Shown here: one piece after another, positions 14,301 to 29,200 of the stretch
How the letters are laid out: each line of letters starts with the position of its first letter
How positions within the stretch are numbered: the stretch's first letter is position 1
Source: Chamaea fasciata
Taxonomy: Eukaryota; Chordata; Aves; Passeriformes; Sylviidae
Reading direction: 5' to 3'
Length of the DNA: 64,000 nucleotides
NCBI GenBank assembly: GCA_029207755.1
Contig: JARCOQ010000002.1
Coordinates: 45,525,744-45,589,743, forward strand
Position numbers and translations under genes: made by a program
Notes under the pieces: generated by a model
The model's input: only the letters and a program-made list of their open reading frames with translations
Databases searched by the model: none
What the model was told of the DNA's origin: nothing

Positions 14301-17300
14301 CTGTGAGTTTGGCATGTGTGCTGGTCTGTGCGAATGCTAAAATGCCTCAGCAAGAGCCAGCCCTGCAGCATCACGGCTCCTGCTGCTTCCACCTGCAGGA
14401 CAGACAAAGAATCCTTCAGACACTCCTGTCACTGTAAAGACATGACATCCTGGGTTTCTTGAACCACACTGTAGGACAGACATACAAATACCTCTGCCAA
14501 GTGATTTCCGCGCCTGTTGGAAGCTTTGAATACAGCACCATGTCTCTCAACTCATTTACTCTTCTATCAGACCATGTTTTCCTTTCTAATGAACTCCAAA
14601 AAATTACTTCTTCAAATGCAACGCTCTGAACACATTTAATCTATCTAAAAGATGAACTGTCTTTAACTGAAGAGTTATTACTTGCCCAGGAAACATCCCC
14701 CACACCTCCATATAAATATATTTATTTAAACCCTACAACTTAAAAAGAAAATACTAACTGCAGGATTTTGAGGTGCTGGTTAGTTTGTCAATTTGTTTAG
14801 ATGAGAATTTATAGATTCAAAAATCCTGTAAACTGATAAAGCCTAAAAACACGTGGATTGCCCCATAGCTTCCCAGTAATTTAGATTGCTGTGTAATGCT
14901 GTAATTTTGCAGTGTGAGGAAACACCATTTCAGTTTCTAACTGATCTGCACTGAATTAATTTTTAAAGTTGTTGAGTTATGCTAACAAGATCACAATAAT
15001 TAAAAGAGCTTCAGGGGCAAGTGGATAGAGTTGGGAGTTAGCTCTGCCATCCCTGTGAGAGAAAAGATTTGTGCTTCTTCTTGAGTTACTCTAAACTAGC
15101 AATATAAATCCTCAGAGCTCACATTAATGCAAGCCTGACTGACAACCTACCATTCAGAGCAACCATCTCAGATTTCTGCAATTAGCATGTGCTCTAAAAT
15201 TTCTGATTCTGTTGGCTTGGTCTCTAATTTACATTTTGAAAAGGCTCTTAAGAATGAAGATGCCAAGACTGAGCAAATTCACTGCTCTTGAGACACATTC
15301 TGCATATCTGCAAGCTCAGTAAAAGTGTGCTTCTGTTAAAATCAATAGGATAAGTATCACATGGGAAAAAATTACTTTTCTTACCAAGTTGGGAGTACTC
15401 AAGGCTTTCATGGAGAAACTCTGGAAATAGACAAAAGAAACTAGTCAATGTACTGAAATAGGAACAGTGTATTAAATAATGCAGAAAGTTGCAGGCAGCA
15501 CTTGCTAATCCCTGAAAATCTCTTCATGGCCTTAATAGCAGCTTTTTATATGGAAAACTGTATATTCAAGAGGTCTACATACAACTTAATCACAGAAAAA
15601 AGAGAAAGCAGGGAAATATTAGACATCATCCCATCTGCTGCTAGTGATTGATTTTTCTCTTTGTCAAGGTTTGCTTTAGGAGACCAAAGAAATCAGATTA
15701 TTTATTACTTATCCAGAGAGATTATCTCACATTTTAAGAACATTTTCCTGAAGAATAGGAGGCTTGAAAATCAAGGAGATGTAAGCATCAATGCCTGAAT
15801 AGGTACCATATTGGAATGCTGAAGTCAGCACACAATGGGTAAAACAATATTGCTGAGATCAGTTACTGGCATTTGCATCATGGATTAGAAAAATGTCACA
15901 CCCTTGTCGTTTCAGCCTAGTTTGCCTGGATCTAAGATACAATTTGTGTTAGGTCAAGTTCTCAACAAATACAGATGCCAAATTATCTAGGCAATTTATA
16001 ATAATATATCCATTCTGTGAGCTTAGTCAGGTCATCCATTCAACTATTTTAGACTATCCGTTTTTGCAGGATGACTTGGGGGTTTGGGGTGTTTTTTGGA
16101 AAAGAAATGACAAAACAAAAAAAGGCCCATTTAAGTGGATTTTTGCAAAACAATGACATTACCTGTTCTCTTACTTCCAACTCAAAAAAGCCACCAAGAA
16201 TTAAAATATGTCTGAATGAATAACATTTGATAGTGTGTAGCTGTTCACTGCACTGACATTTGCTTCGCTGTATCTGATAATAAATTAAAATGCTGGCATT
16301 TATTATTAGACTAGATGAACGCATTAACAGGATAGCATTTTCCCCATTCTGAAAATCATCGAAAATATTTACATTTATTGTTTTCTTCTTCCTCCTTTTC
16401 TATGCAAGAAGCTTATATTTTAACTCTCTGATTAAAACACCTTTGAAACTGCACTGGCATGCGCAGCACCAGCAAGTTAAGGGGAAAGATTTTGGTCTAA
16501 GATTGCTCCCACTTTCACCCCACCAAGTGGAGACAGCAGAGGAATAATGCCTGATAAGCACTGTGGATGAAGATGTCCAGGCTTGGGAAGGGGGCTGGAG
16601 AGCTTAGTCGCAGGAATGGAAGCTGAGTCTCACTAGTTGCCCTGCAGACAGGGAGCTTTGTCCCATTCCATTCACTGGTACAGATGTTGCCATCAGACCA
16701 ATAAACCCCGAGTTATGATCAGCATCTCTCAGCTTTACACTTGTGCTAAGTGAAGAACCAAAGAAGGTTTTTTATCTCCAGGCCTTAACTCAGCACTATG
16801 CAAATTAATGTTGATTTTTATCCCACATAGTGAAAATTAAGAAAATAACCTAAGAATACAGAATATACCTTGGAGCTTTAATGAAGAAGGCATGAAAATC
16901 ATCTGATACATCTAAATACAGCTTCTACAGTTCAGGGAAAGTCTCACTGAATACAGTATAGGATCTTAGCTAGTCTGCCACTTTATTGTTGCAGTTTTAA
17001 TAAATTTGACATTAACACCATATTTCTTTACCATAAAGGACTAGACAAACCTTACATAAGGTTTAGAATTATAAATACAGAAGATCCCAATCAGAAATTA
17101 TAATTTTACTTTAATTGCTGAATCTTCTTTAGGTTAATGCTATCACATAGATCACTGAACATTAAAACTGATGTACAGTTTTTATTCTTTTGTATCAGTA
17201 TAATTAATTTCTAGTAAAGGGACAATAGCAGGACTGTTCTTCAGCCCCTATCTATGGTTCCCTGCCTGTGATCCAGCACCCCAGCTTATCTGTACCAGTC

Positions 17301-18105
17301 ACAGGCAGACTGGACTGTAACAGACACCAATAAACAATGGAACCAGCAAAGCCAAGGGAGGGCAGAAGGAGGAAGAGAGAAAGCACTGATTGGTTTTTGT
17401 TAAGACACTCATGACTTTGAATAATTAAGGCTAGTTCACCAGAAGCCAGACTTGGTGCTTTCTGCACTGCAACCTCCCAGCTGCCATATCAGGTCTACAT
17501 ACAAGCTACTTTCTGGTGTTTAAGCAAAAATAAACTTATTGAAACAAAACACAGGGCAAAAGTGTGGTCTCAGTAATTTCAATTTGCATACACCATTTTT
17601 TTGAACCAATGATGCTTTGTATTTGTAATGCAATCTTCTTGTAGTTTGCAATAGTCCAAGGATATGAACAAGACTGTGTATAAATACCCCTCTGATTGAC
17701 AAAGCTGAAAAAAACTTAGGCACTCTCAAGCACACAACCCCTTTTTCAGTTCTAAATCTCCAAACCAAACCAAGAGCATGAATCATTGCACTGACTTTAG
17801 TGTAATTGAATTAGTCATTGAATCAAGGAAAAGGACAGTTGGTATCAAGGGAGCTGAAGAGAACGTTAGCAGAAACATAGTGATAATATTTTATGCTCTG
17901 TGGGAACAGAGCTCAGTAATTACTGCTTACAGAACAGTGAGCTCTTAACAGAGGATGTTGAATGGAGGAAAGAAAACCAATTAGTTTCTCTACTGAGTCC
18001 ATGAGTTTTACTATACACTGAAATTGTGAATTTTAGTTCCCCTGCTAATTTCTCAAGGCATTTTTCATACCTCAGTTAAGTTTCAGAGATCAAACTGGCT
18101 TTTCT

Positions 18106-18108
<3 letters not shown>
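11311..18108. other. Non-coding DNA, no recognisable gene
   Basis: AT-rich sequence with poly-A/T runs (for example near 11690-11760) and repeated words such as 'tttcctaaaa' within 11740-11780. Open frames are short and unrecognised. I see no repeat family or RNA gene here. Confidence 0.6.

Positions 18109-18143
<35 letters not shown>
18109..18143. repeat. (AT)n microsatellite
   Basis: An uninterrupted AT dinucleotide run of about 17 copies. Such runs are typically length-polymorphic. Nothing around it suggests a gene. Confidence 0.95.
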
Positions 18144-18148
<5 letters not shown>

Positions 18149-21100
18149 ACATACATTTCACTGGAGATTTCTGGGGCTTTTTTATCAATTAGCTATGTGA
18201 ATTAATTCTGCTGCTTATCTCTTGTTTCATTTAATTTCCACAGTCTAAATTTGGCACTCTGGATAAGGTATATCAGCATATCCTGGGACAGAAGATCCAT
18301 ATATCCAAGGCTGGGAAGAGAGATGATGGGAAGGTCTGTTGGAAGGTACAGTCTTCTTCCAAGGGAGTGTTGGCTTACAGTAAACTGGGATGTCAGCCTG
18401 TGCATAGCATTATCTAATGATCCCAGGTTCGGATATTTTATTGCAGTGAGGAGGTAAAATTTTTATGCACAGCATACCTAATTATCTACCAATGAGCTGC
18501 ACGAATTAGAGTTACTAAAGCAGTGCTAATCTATTTCCACAGTAATGCTGAAGCTATCTGACAGGCACTAGAACCAAGCAAGCATGCACTTGCTTTATTA
18601 GCCTTTAAAGAAGTTAAATTTCTGATATGAAAAGTACTCTAGTCACAAGAAGGGAGATAGAAAAGTGCTAACAAATTTAAAGGATGCCGTTTAACATTTA
18701 CCAACTTTGTCTGTGGTGTACAAGGTGCATGGGCTGTGGAAAGAGCACCCCCACCCCTCTTAGTACAGTCTGGTTTATAAAATCAAAATTCCTAGAGGCA
18801 AGTGATTGTGGCACTCCACAGTACAGGTTTCCTCATTTACAACAGGTGTGGTGTGTCTAAGTAATTCTGCCTGCTCCCATTCCTGCAATAGATTTTTCTT
18901 TTGCAAGCATGATCTGCTTTGCCACATTTTGGAGTGGGCAGAGAGGGACCAGCAACAAATGTCATATGAACTCTGGTCATATCTACTCACATCAAACTGC
19001 TCGCATGACCTTGATTGACCTTGATGGGCTCTGCATGTGAGAGAACATTTACATAACAAGCTGAGCAGGCAGTCCACCACCAATAATGTGTCAAATAAAT
19101 CACCAAGAGCTTTGCAGCACTAGGCATATTTTCCAAGCTAACATATAGGTAGATCCAGCTTTCAAAAGACAAGCAGTTTTCCTGAATGTCCTATGACATG
19201 GCATGCCCAGCTCCTCCCTGGTGAAGGATGAGGAATATGCTGACTTTTCCCCAGGCCACCCAGCATGGAGATCTGTCAGGTCCCTTCTTGAGGTCAGGGT
19301 AAGGAGGATGCAGCTTCCAGCTTCGAATGAGTGTGGTCAGCAGGCAGCTGGGCCCCTGTTCTCACCCCTATCACCCTGACCCTGTGTGCCAGTGGTATGC
19401 TGGCCCTGGAGAGGAGCTCAACACCCCTCTGCTCAACCCTGTGCCAGTGTGAAGCATGACATTGTGTAGAAAATGTGCCAAAATAGTTTGTATAAAGATT
19501 TTAAAAACCAAAAGTTTTGAATATGGTATGTCTTAATCTAAACTAATTTTGTTCAACTAATTGTAAATTAGTGTTTCTTAAGCCCATTATTGCATGCCAA
19601 TTTTGTATTTCAAATTAGCCAGGATGCTAGAGACTGGATGAGAAACCTCTAGTGCTGGAGCACACCTCTGTGGTATGCAATATAGCAGCTGTAGGTAATA
19701 CAATACAATACTTCCATTCAGGGCAACACCTGCAAATTATCCAAAAACTAAGAGCAGGAAAAACCCAGTAATGCAATCCAGAAGTGTGTGGATGAACTTG
19801 CACCACTTAGTGGGGCTTATGACACTGAAAATTCTTCTGGGGCAGCATGAGAGCAAACAAAACGTGTTTAACTGCTGAGGTACAAACTCGATGGTTTGGA
19901 GATGATTAGTGCGCGTGTCTTTGGTTTCTTTCACAAGAGAGTAACAGCTTCTATCAGCACATATTACCCTGTGTTAGGTGTTTAAAACTCTTGAATAAAG
20001 GACAATCATATTTTAGTTAGGTAAAAATGAACATTATTTCTCTGACTTTCTTTTGTTTCCCCTTTAGAAATATTTACAAAAGGATTTATTTTTCTAAAAG
20101 TACTTTTAATTAAGATTACTTATAAATCTGCTTCTATCTGTGTAATAAACTGATAAAATATCTTCAAGTTACTTGCTATTGAAACTTCAGCACTAAAACA
20201 GTGCAACTTTTCTCTGACATTTCTATACAGATTCAAATGGTAAAAAGCACAGCTGAACATGCAATCTGAAAATTGTTTATGATCTGCCCCAAAGATTTAA
20301 ATCTTCCTATCTAGATGAACAGTTGAAAGCAAAGGAGTTGTCACCAGGGAAATGAAAATAAGAATTTGTTTTTCAAGTATTTATGGGGAAAAAAATATTC
20401 CATTTGTCTCTAGTTAGTGTACTGTGTAGTCATTGCCCATGATAAACCAGGAGAATTCAAAGAAAATTATCCAAATTTAATTTGTAAGAAAAATCTCTAT
20501 GCAGTTGTTTTTTTCCACTTGGCAACTTCTAAATCACTTTTATATCATGCACAAAAGTTGAAGAAAGAAAAACATGCAATGTTATACTTTAAGACAGTGA
20601 GTGAAAATGACCCCTGACTTTCACCCTACCTGCAGCAGAAGAAAAAGGCCACCCTTAAGTTTCTTCACCTGCTTTGAAATTCAGGAAAGACATCAACATC
20701 AACCCTACAAATGTCAAGATATGTAATGGTTACACAGAAGAACTTCCCATGGCACTTGAAAGGAAATAAAACCCAAAGTTTTCGTTGCCTTATCAAAGAA
20801 TTACTACAAAATATAACTTTCCAGCCAAATGAATAGAGGTAGAAGGCAGTAAATACTCATGATTAATCTCTGGATTTGCAGAAATCAGTAGCAAAACTTC
20901 CATTGATTCAAGCACCCATGATTTCACTAGGAAGGAAAGGAACGTAGAGTTGGAGGAGGAGCTTTCTCCTTTTGAATTTTTGCTAGATAATTAGTTAAGC
21001 TTCAACAATTTTCAATACAGGTCGTAATTGCTTCAAAGTGCCACACTCACGTGATCACTATCTTTTGCAGACAGTGTTGCACCACAGGGAATAGCCAACA

Positions 21101-22281
21101 TAATTATATAGCACAGTTTGGCTTGAATTAATAGTTCTGAGAGTTCAGGTTAAGAGAGATCAGATTTCCAAATTGTCTAAATCAGGTGCCTAGAAATGCC
21201 TCTTTTTGTCTTAGCCTTTTGTAAAACAAAATAATGACCCATTAAATTATTTTTGCTTATAGAGGCCTCCATACTTCCCAGCACTGCTTGGAGTTAAGTG
21301 TTCTCTGACTAGCACTGCTGGGAGACATTTCAATTCCAGTGGCAAAGGCCAGAGGAGTTCTCACATGAACATCCTTTACCCTACAGAAGTTCCCTCCACT
21401 TGGCTGCACCCACTGGAGTGGCAGAAACAAGACTTTTTACCATAGGCAAGAGCAATGAAGCTGGCAGCTGGAACTGATGTCTGTGATACTGCCTATCCTG
21501 GGAGGCTGTTTCCAGGTCTTCAGTGTTTGCCACATGGTCAGCTGCTGAGGCAGAGAGCTCCCACACAGGAGGCCTGTCTTCAGCTGAAATTTTTGGTGGG
21601 AAGTTTTAATCAAAACAGTTCATAATTTATTTTTTTTTTTTCCAATCTGAGACCATGGCAAATATTACAGTCCTCTCAAGAGCTCTCGTTAAGAATCCCT
21701 AGCAGCTGTTTTTTTAGGACATAGATTTGAAATTCAGGGTTAGTGGATTGTCTGGCCCCAGGCAAAGGATTTTGTGATTGTACAGAAGTGAGGACATGCT
21801 CTCCTGCATTCTTACAACTCATCTTTATTGATGAACTGGGAAAAGCTGGATTTGAGCATAGAGTGATGAGAGAAGCAAGGAGTTACAGGAACAGAATAAA
21901 ATAACTGGGTGAAGGTGGAGAGGGAGTCATATACCCAAAGAATTAAAGGACCTATTTGCCTAGAATGGAAAGACTTAAGAAGGAAGAAAAAAAAAATAGG
22001 AGAAAAGCACAAGATGAAAACACCTGTAACACCCATAAGGCTCCAAATTATAGGACTTGGAGCTGATAGTAGATTTCCCTACCAGAAATACAACTGGTTT
22101 AGGTATTAATAAGCATCCCATGTTTTAAAAGCTGTTCAATAAGGGATAGCAACATATTCCCAGCATCATTTACTCCATAAACTCTGCGTGTGGAGGTCCA
22201 TGCTGCACATGTTTTCAGAATCAAAGTTTAAACCACAGAGATGACTCAATAGCATATCACTACATCTCTGAAGGATAAATT

Positions 22282-22327
22282 AACAAAACAAAACAAAACA
22301 AAAATAGACAAACAAACAAAAAAAGAT
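22282..22327. repeat. A-rich AAAAC/AAAC simple repeat
   Basis: Repeated 'aaaac' units grade into 'aaac' units, making a low-complexity tract. On the minus strand it reads as a T-rich run resembling a polypyrimidine tract, which produces spurious hydrophobic open frames. Confidence 0.85.
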
Positions 22328-25046
22328 AGAGAAAAAAGACATCCATGCACCCCCTGCCCCCCTCTGGAGTTCCTGCTTTAAAGAGTAGAGTATAGCAAAG
22401 AGAGAATTTTTTGAAGTTGAGAAATGAGGAATCAAACAGTAACCATGCAGCCTTGTTCCGGCACAGCAGACTCCTGAGCTGTATTGCTGACACAGAGGAA
22501 GGGAAGCCCAGCATGTGGATTGAGTCCTTTCTACCACACCAACATCACTGGCACAACTCCTCAGTCCTCTTTCCCTGAACTGAAGGCTTTTATCTGTGTA
22601 TTTTACCACAGAAACTAGGGAACTTTCTGCAAGGCTTTTTTCTTTCTTTTCTTCCTATTATGTATTTAAGGCTATTAGTTCAAATTTTAGGCATCTCAAA
22701 GCCATTTCCTCTCAGATATTATCTGTTCCTTTGAGGTACCTAGTTTTCCTAACAGCTTACATTTTTATTGATGAAATCACCATGTTACTGGCACATCTGC
22801 TGCCAGATATGTACCAAATGCTTCTGTTTCTCTCCAAGCAAAACAGTTACCTGAGTTTAAGCTGTGAAGTTACATAATGCAGTATAATTTCATGAGTCTT
22901 TTGCATCAGGAAAATGTTGTTTATAACTGCTATCCTTACAGAATCTAGTAATTATCCTAATAGGCCTGTTTCTATCAGTAAATTAAGTCCAGTGAAAACG
23001 TACAGTACATGCATGACTAGAGAGCTCTTAACTAATTTTCAGATAATGAAACCCCTTTCAGATGATTAACCCAATTTTGGGATTCATATGGACAGTGTAA
23101 CAAAATACGCCAGAAGGTAACAAAAACATAATGAATATTCATTCTTAAATTGTTCACCACAGACCACTACAGAGGCCAGGAGATATCCCACACTGTCAAT
23201 CTTCTGTGGGGACTTGTATTATCAAGCTTGCTGAAAGATACCTTTTAGACAATACTGAAAAAAACAGCCTTTTAATAGGGGAAACCCCAATTTTGTTGTT
23301 ATTCATACCAGTTTCTAGTTTCTTCTACTGAAGCTTTTCTTATCTTAAATGTGTACATTTTTCTAAATTTATTAAATCTATTTCAGTTCTAATGCCATTC
23401 CCCACCCAACCGGCTCAGTGTAATTAGTGAGTATAATTTTTATATACAGATACTGTAACAGATGGTACCCTCACGATCTCTACTTTGAACTAGCAGAAAC
23501 TATTTAATTAAAGTGTGATTTCATTCAAAACAACCCAACCCTGGCATAATATATCTTATTCTTGAATGGGAAGTTGATGAATGGCACCTATATTCTTCAC
23601 CAATAATATTTCAACATCTTTACAGCATTTTAAAATCTTATATCTGAAGTAAACTGAAACTGAATATTCCACCAAGATACACATCTTCCCCATAAGATAA
23701 CAAAAAATATGAAAATATATTCAGTTCTATTCAGGATCCACAATACAGGCTAATGAAATTCAGTCCAATAATAGGGCCACTAATGCAAGAAACCTCCTTT
23801 CCTGCAGCCTCTGTGTCTACTCAAAGCACAGTTCTGTCATCCTTGAATAAGGCACATAAAGAGAGTAGAGAAAATACAAGAATAAGATTGATAAAGACAG
23901 GTTTCAGTTGCCTCTGAAGTAATTTTTACAATTCCCACTCTGTCTTTTCATAAATTTTTTTTTAATTAACAGCACAGAAACAAACAAGCACTAAAATCAT
24001 CGAAGTTCTCACACAGTTCTCTACCTAAGGAGGGATACATTTCCTGATGATAGACTGAAAACATCACCCCAATCTAAACTAATATCAAATTAGTGAGGAA
24101 GTTACTGCTGTTACCAGGGAAAAACAATGAGGCTCAAGCTCTCTACAGCACAATGAAGTTACTGTAAGAGGCAGCAAAAGCAAAACTCGAATGCAGACCT
24201 TGCACTTGCTTCTAGTGAAGCTAGGTATACCAACATTCTCCCCAAACAAATAGAGCAGTTTGGTTAATTAGTTAATTGGAAAACTCTGCCAATGTATGAT
24301 GGGTATTCCTTTTCACAAGAAGCCTTGTCTAAGTCAATACCAGGTAGCTAAGAAGCTACAAGATTTCCTTTGACCAGAAACAGTGTATTTGACATGACAT
24401 CCTCCTAGGGACATCCATGAGATTTTAACTTCCCTAACTTCTCTAAATGAAGGGGGGAAAAAAACACCGAAAGAATTTTACCAAAAATACTCTCAAAAGG
24501 AACTCCAGGCTATTATTAGTACCATGTTTAATTGCTGTCCAAGCAATATTTCAGCAACAGCTGATTAGCAATACAACCAACTGTAGTTTGGCAATTACAG
24601 AGACATGGTTCTCCAAGAGTAAATCAGCTATCCTTATGTGGCTATGCTATTCTTTTCCACAGAGGAGTGCTCCCTCCCAGCACATTGCCAGGTAGTGTGG
24701 GAAAGCTCCCTCTTTGTTTCCATCAAACTCTCTTCTTCTGAAAGTGGAGGACAGTTCCAGCATTTCCAATTTGAGCATTGAATTGTCTTCACCTTATTTG
24801 AACCTGATTTTCTTTTTCTTTCAATATTATTTTCACCATTCACTTCCTCTGAGGATCAGTTTGACTAGGAAGACCCATATGCTTGGGTTTAACAGCTAAA
24901 TGGAGTGAGAAAATCTTCAATTAGCTGAAAGTGATTTCAGCTAGGCAGGCTGAGAAATGTCTACTGACTGAAAAGCTGCAAGAGCTAATGTATCAGTCAT
25001 TATATTTTCTAATTATTAAATTTGAGCTGAGCAGCAAATATTTTGT

Positions 25047-25130
25047 ACCATTAATTAAAAAAAAAACAACAACAAAAACAAACAAAACAACCAACCAGAA
25101 AACAGAGACCAACAAAACCAAGAATAATAA
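25047..25130. repeat. A-rich, C-interspersed low-complexity tract
   Basis: An A run followed by 'acaacaacaaaaacaaacaa'-like words and then A-rich CCA/ACC words. This is simple sequence with no recognisable repeat family. Confidence 0.75.
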
Positions 25131-25739
25131 AGCCAATTGTTTGAATATTTAAATTCTTTTGGATAATAGAAGCCCCAGTCTTGTAAAGACAGCGGTAATG
25201 AATCACTGCACAAAATCAAACAAACTCTCTAGCTTCCAGGATCAAGTAACTGCTTGCATTTTGGGTGTATTAAAAGAAATACTCTTATTCTCAGTGATAA
25301 CCGACAAGCAGTTTCACAAACAGCTTTTGCAAACTTACCTTGACATTATTAGAAAAATGTCGAAGAACAGAGAAGGGAATTTTAAATACATTTAGATGAA
25401 CAATTAACTGATAACCTTTTCCAAAACATAAATAATCCTCCTCAGTATGGTTTATAATTATTTCTTTTGCAGTAGTGTTTAGAGATTTAGTCATGGCACA
25501 GATTCCCTTTGTGCTAGATGCTGTACAGGAACAAAAAGACAATCCTTGTCTTGAAGACTTACAGGCAAGCATGTGGTTATTTGCTAGACCATAATTGCCT
25601 CATTTGTTTCAACCCTGATCATCTCTCATCTTTCTTAATGGAATCAAGGTATTGACATCACAGTTGCTGGGTACAGAGTATGGATTTATATGTGGCCATA
25701 TGCACAATTATAATAAGAGGGCTGAAGTTACTGTTGCAT

Positions 25740-26250
25740 TCCTTATTTAGAAAGCATATTATTTCTTTGTCTTTCATACGCTAAGCAGTAACTGCTTCTC
25801 TCTGAAAATATTTAATAGACAAAGCTAATTCAGCTTTGCTGACCATGAGCTTCTGTGCATTAAGCCATCTGCTTTTATGGGGGAATGGGAGAGGAAAGTA
25901 AGCAGGTCAGTTGCCAGTAGACAGAAGTTAAATAAAACTCAGTTTGATTAAGTGGAATGTCAAACTATAAGTTAATTGAGACAAAAGTAAATTAAAATCA
26001 TTGCCTAATGTCACTTCTGAAACATGATGGCTTATCATTTATGCACACCATATCTGTGCAAGAGCACCCTCAATCCCTGCCTGCAATAGCTGCACATTGT
26101 AATTTTTATTATTGCCTCAGGGGTTTGCTAAAACTCGTCCTTGGCAAAGCAGCAGAATTTCAACAATATTATGTCTAATCACATTTGCTAACCTCAGTCA
26201 AAGATTAATTTGTCCTGTTCTATTTATCATTGCAGACGATACAAATTTCA
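25740..26250. promoter_or_regulatory. Candidate conserved non-coding block
   Basis: An AT-rich but not low-complexity block, free of recognised repeats, with several TAAT-core words such as 'ttaattgag', 'gtaaattaaaatcattg' and 'aagattaatttg', and long non-repetitive stretches. This texture is common in vertebrate conserved non-coding elements near developmental genes. The call rests on texture only; no alignment was possible. Confidence 0.15.
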
Positions 26251-29200
26251 TCCCTTAATTGTGCTTTCTTTTGTTCTGTCTCCTGATTCCAGAAGCAAAT
26301 GACATTCTTTTCTTAAACAGAATTGAAAAACCTTTGTTTCTATTATAGTCAAGAAAAGTTGTTCAGTCAGTTTCACAGAAGTCAAAATTTTCTCAGAAGC
26401 TTCAAATATGACCAATTTGTCGTTAAATCTTTAAATTTTCTCTGAATCAATTTATTCTATTTTTTCTCTTTTCTCTAAATTCTTTACAATCAAGGCAATT
26501 TATGTTTCAACCAATCTTAGTTACAGAGAGCACATATTTTTCACAAGCTGATGTCATATCTCAGGACATTTTTACTTCACCAACGAAATTCTCCCTTTTG
26601 CCAGTACAGAAAATACTACTCACCACTGCCCATCTTCTGCTTTACTCTATTCTTCATCAAATCATGCACTCAAATGGGAGTACTGGCACCCTCCTGAGTA
26701 ATCCTTCACCTCTTGTACTTAAAATTCTCTACTCTTGCATTTAACTGAGGAGGAGAATAAGGTCATGGTAACTTAGGTTTTATGTGATATCAGTTAAAAA
26801 CTAAAGAAAAGAAAAGCAAAAGCCACAACAATAGTCTATACTGCTAGACTTCTAAGTCAGTTTCTGTAAGAAAAAAAATCTGCTCTTTTATTGGCTTTGC
26901 AAAGGAATTAGCATGCAATGGAACGTCATCATCTTTGCCAAGCAAATAGCTGGAGATATATATTAAACACTGCTAAGTCTCTTCAATCCCATTTAGTCTC
27001 CACCTGTCTCTCAAACTGAGCATCCCATTCAGGCTGAAGCAGAAATACCATACTGAGAGAGAGAGAATACAAATCTGTGTATTTCAAACACACAACTTCT
27101 TGCCTGGCTGTTGTCACTCTTTGCATGAAAAGCACAAAGAGAGTCAAGAGATGGCAAAACATACACCAGTCAAACACAACTGCATTTAGCTTAAGAAATA
27201 AATGGTATTCACGTGTTTTCCACAAGTTGTCTTGCCTTTAAAGCCTCAGCCATATGGACAAAGCAGAGATTGACTGTTTATGAATACAAGTAATTATATG
27301 TATTCTTTTGTATATTTCACTGTATATACAGATATATGCTGCTGCATGCCAGACGGCTTTAAGAGCAGAAAAACACAATGTTCAGTACTCAGTGTGGTGG
27401 TGATCTTCTTTTAAGTCAGAATTGGATTTTGAACCTATCACTCATCATAGATACATTCTCAAGTATATGTGATACATTTGCTGCTTGTACAAGAAATATC
27501 CTACCTGACCAACAGAAGTCAGAATAACAGCAGTGGCATTGTTCATAAAATAGCTCATTATTTTACAGATATTTTACCCCGCAACCCATACCATCTTTCT
27601 CATGTACTGAAAAATACATCAGAACACCTAGCTTCTAGAAAGTTCCTCCTGAAACCTGTTACTCAGAATTGTTCAAACTCATGAAAATCAACTCTGCAGG
27701 AAGCAGCCAAAGACTGTGGTTTTCCTCCTGTTCCCTGAGCTTTGCACAGACCTAGCCCTGCTGCCAAGTCACCATTTCCAGGCCTCCATCCCTGCGCCAG
27801 CCTCACCAGGACAATGGGGTGCCAGGCATTCCCCTTTTCCACATTGACACGCAGCAATATTTTTCCAGTGTTGACAGTAACAGACATGATTAATAGAGAC
27901 CCCCATTACAGCACTTTTGCATTACTGCCTTTGTTTTTTGCCTAACCAATAGATGGTACACCTTCAACAACACCCTGTTTTAAAAAATCCAGGATTTTAA
28001 AAAAAGAACCGTGATACAAAATCAGAACTGCTTACCAAACACCAACAAAAACCGCTGCTCTTTGTAGCCAATTGCTTACTTTATGTTGGGGTTACATTAA
28101 GGTGACAGGGAACCTGTGGGTACCAACAGGCCCTGCAGGACCCCCACAGCCACTTCCCACCCAACCACATTCCCGGGGCCAGGAGTCCATTCCCCTCAGA
28201 GATGTGCGGTGCTCAGGCTTGCGCTGCGGAAGAGCTGCCAGGCCCTGCTCTGCCACCCAAGGGAGCCCTGGCCCCCACAACGGCCTGAAGGTTTCCTGCA
28301 GTCATAACTTTTAGAAAAACACGTCCCATGTGTCTCAGAGTTGTAACTTTGCCATGCTTTTAGAAATTTTCTTTTCATTAATTAATCCTCTCGTCAGATT
28401 GCTGCTATGCTGCCCCCGTGACGGCTGTCATGAGGTCTTGAGAACGGAGGTGTGTAGAGGGAGTCCTTGTTCCTTGAAGTCTGAAGCCAAAGAAGGCATC
28501 TCCTAGCAATAACCATGGCTTTCCACAGAAACCCCCACTCCAGCATGCACATCAAACACCTGAGCAGGAAACTCATCAACATTTTTGCCTCATCATCGGG
28601 AGTTAAGGAAGCACCTCACTCGCACATACAAATCCATTTCAATAAAGTCTATCCCAAAATTTAAACATTTAGGACTACATCTCTGGCAGGAACACCTTTC
28701 TTTCTTTTACTCTGATCAACAAAGGAATACTTCTTGACAACTTTTACCCGCATTGTAGGAGTGATAGCTAATTTTAGTGTTGCTTTTGCATTTCCCTTTT
28801 ATCCCTCAGATAACACTGCTTCTATCAGCAAAGATGTGAGGATACAAGAAAACAAAATATCCTTGGCTAGTTATTTTAATGCCTAAACTGCAGAGCATTT
28901 AGTTGTTTTCAAAATTGTTTTAACATAATCAGGTGGTTCCTCACCAGTTTTCAAAATATAAGCATCTCACAGAAATACAAAGTTTTTGGGGTTTGAACTA
29001 TTTCAGGCATCAAGGTTTCTATATTTTTTTGATAAAGAATTATATTAAATGAATTACATTCTTTTTCTGTCAGAGCTATTACAGGTCTTTACCCTGCATT
29101 TTCTGTCAAATGATCTTTTAAATATCTGCGTTTCTCAGAAATACAGTCAGATGTTGTTATTATCATTACTGCTGGGTTTGGCACATCTCTTCCCATTACA

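Noticed and set aside
27663..28320. A GC-rich segment with several overlapping frames (possible exon or promoter).
   Set aside because: No frame has recognisable protein text and no flanking splice sites fit. CpG content is modest.
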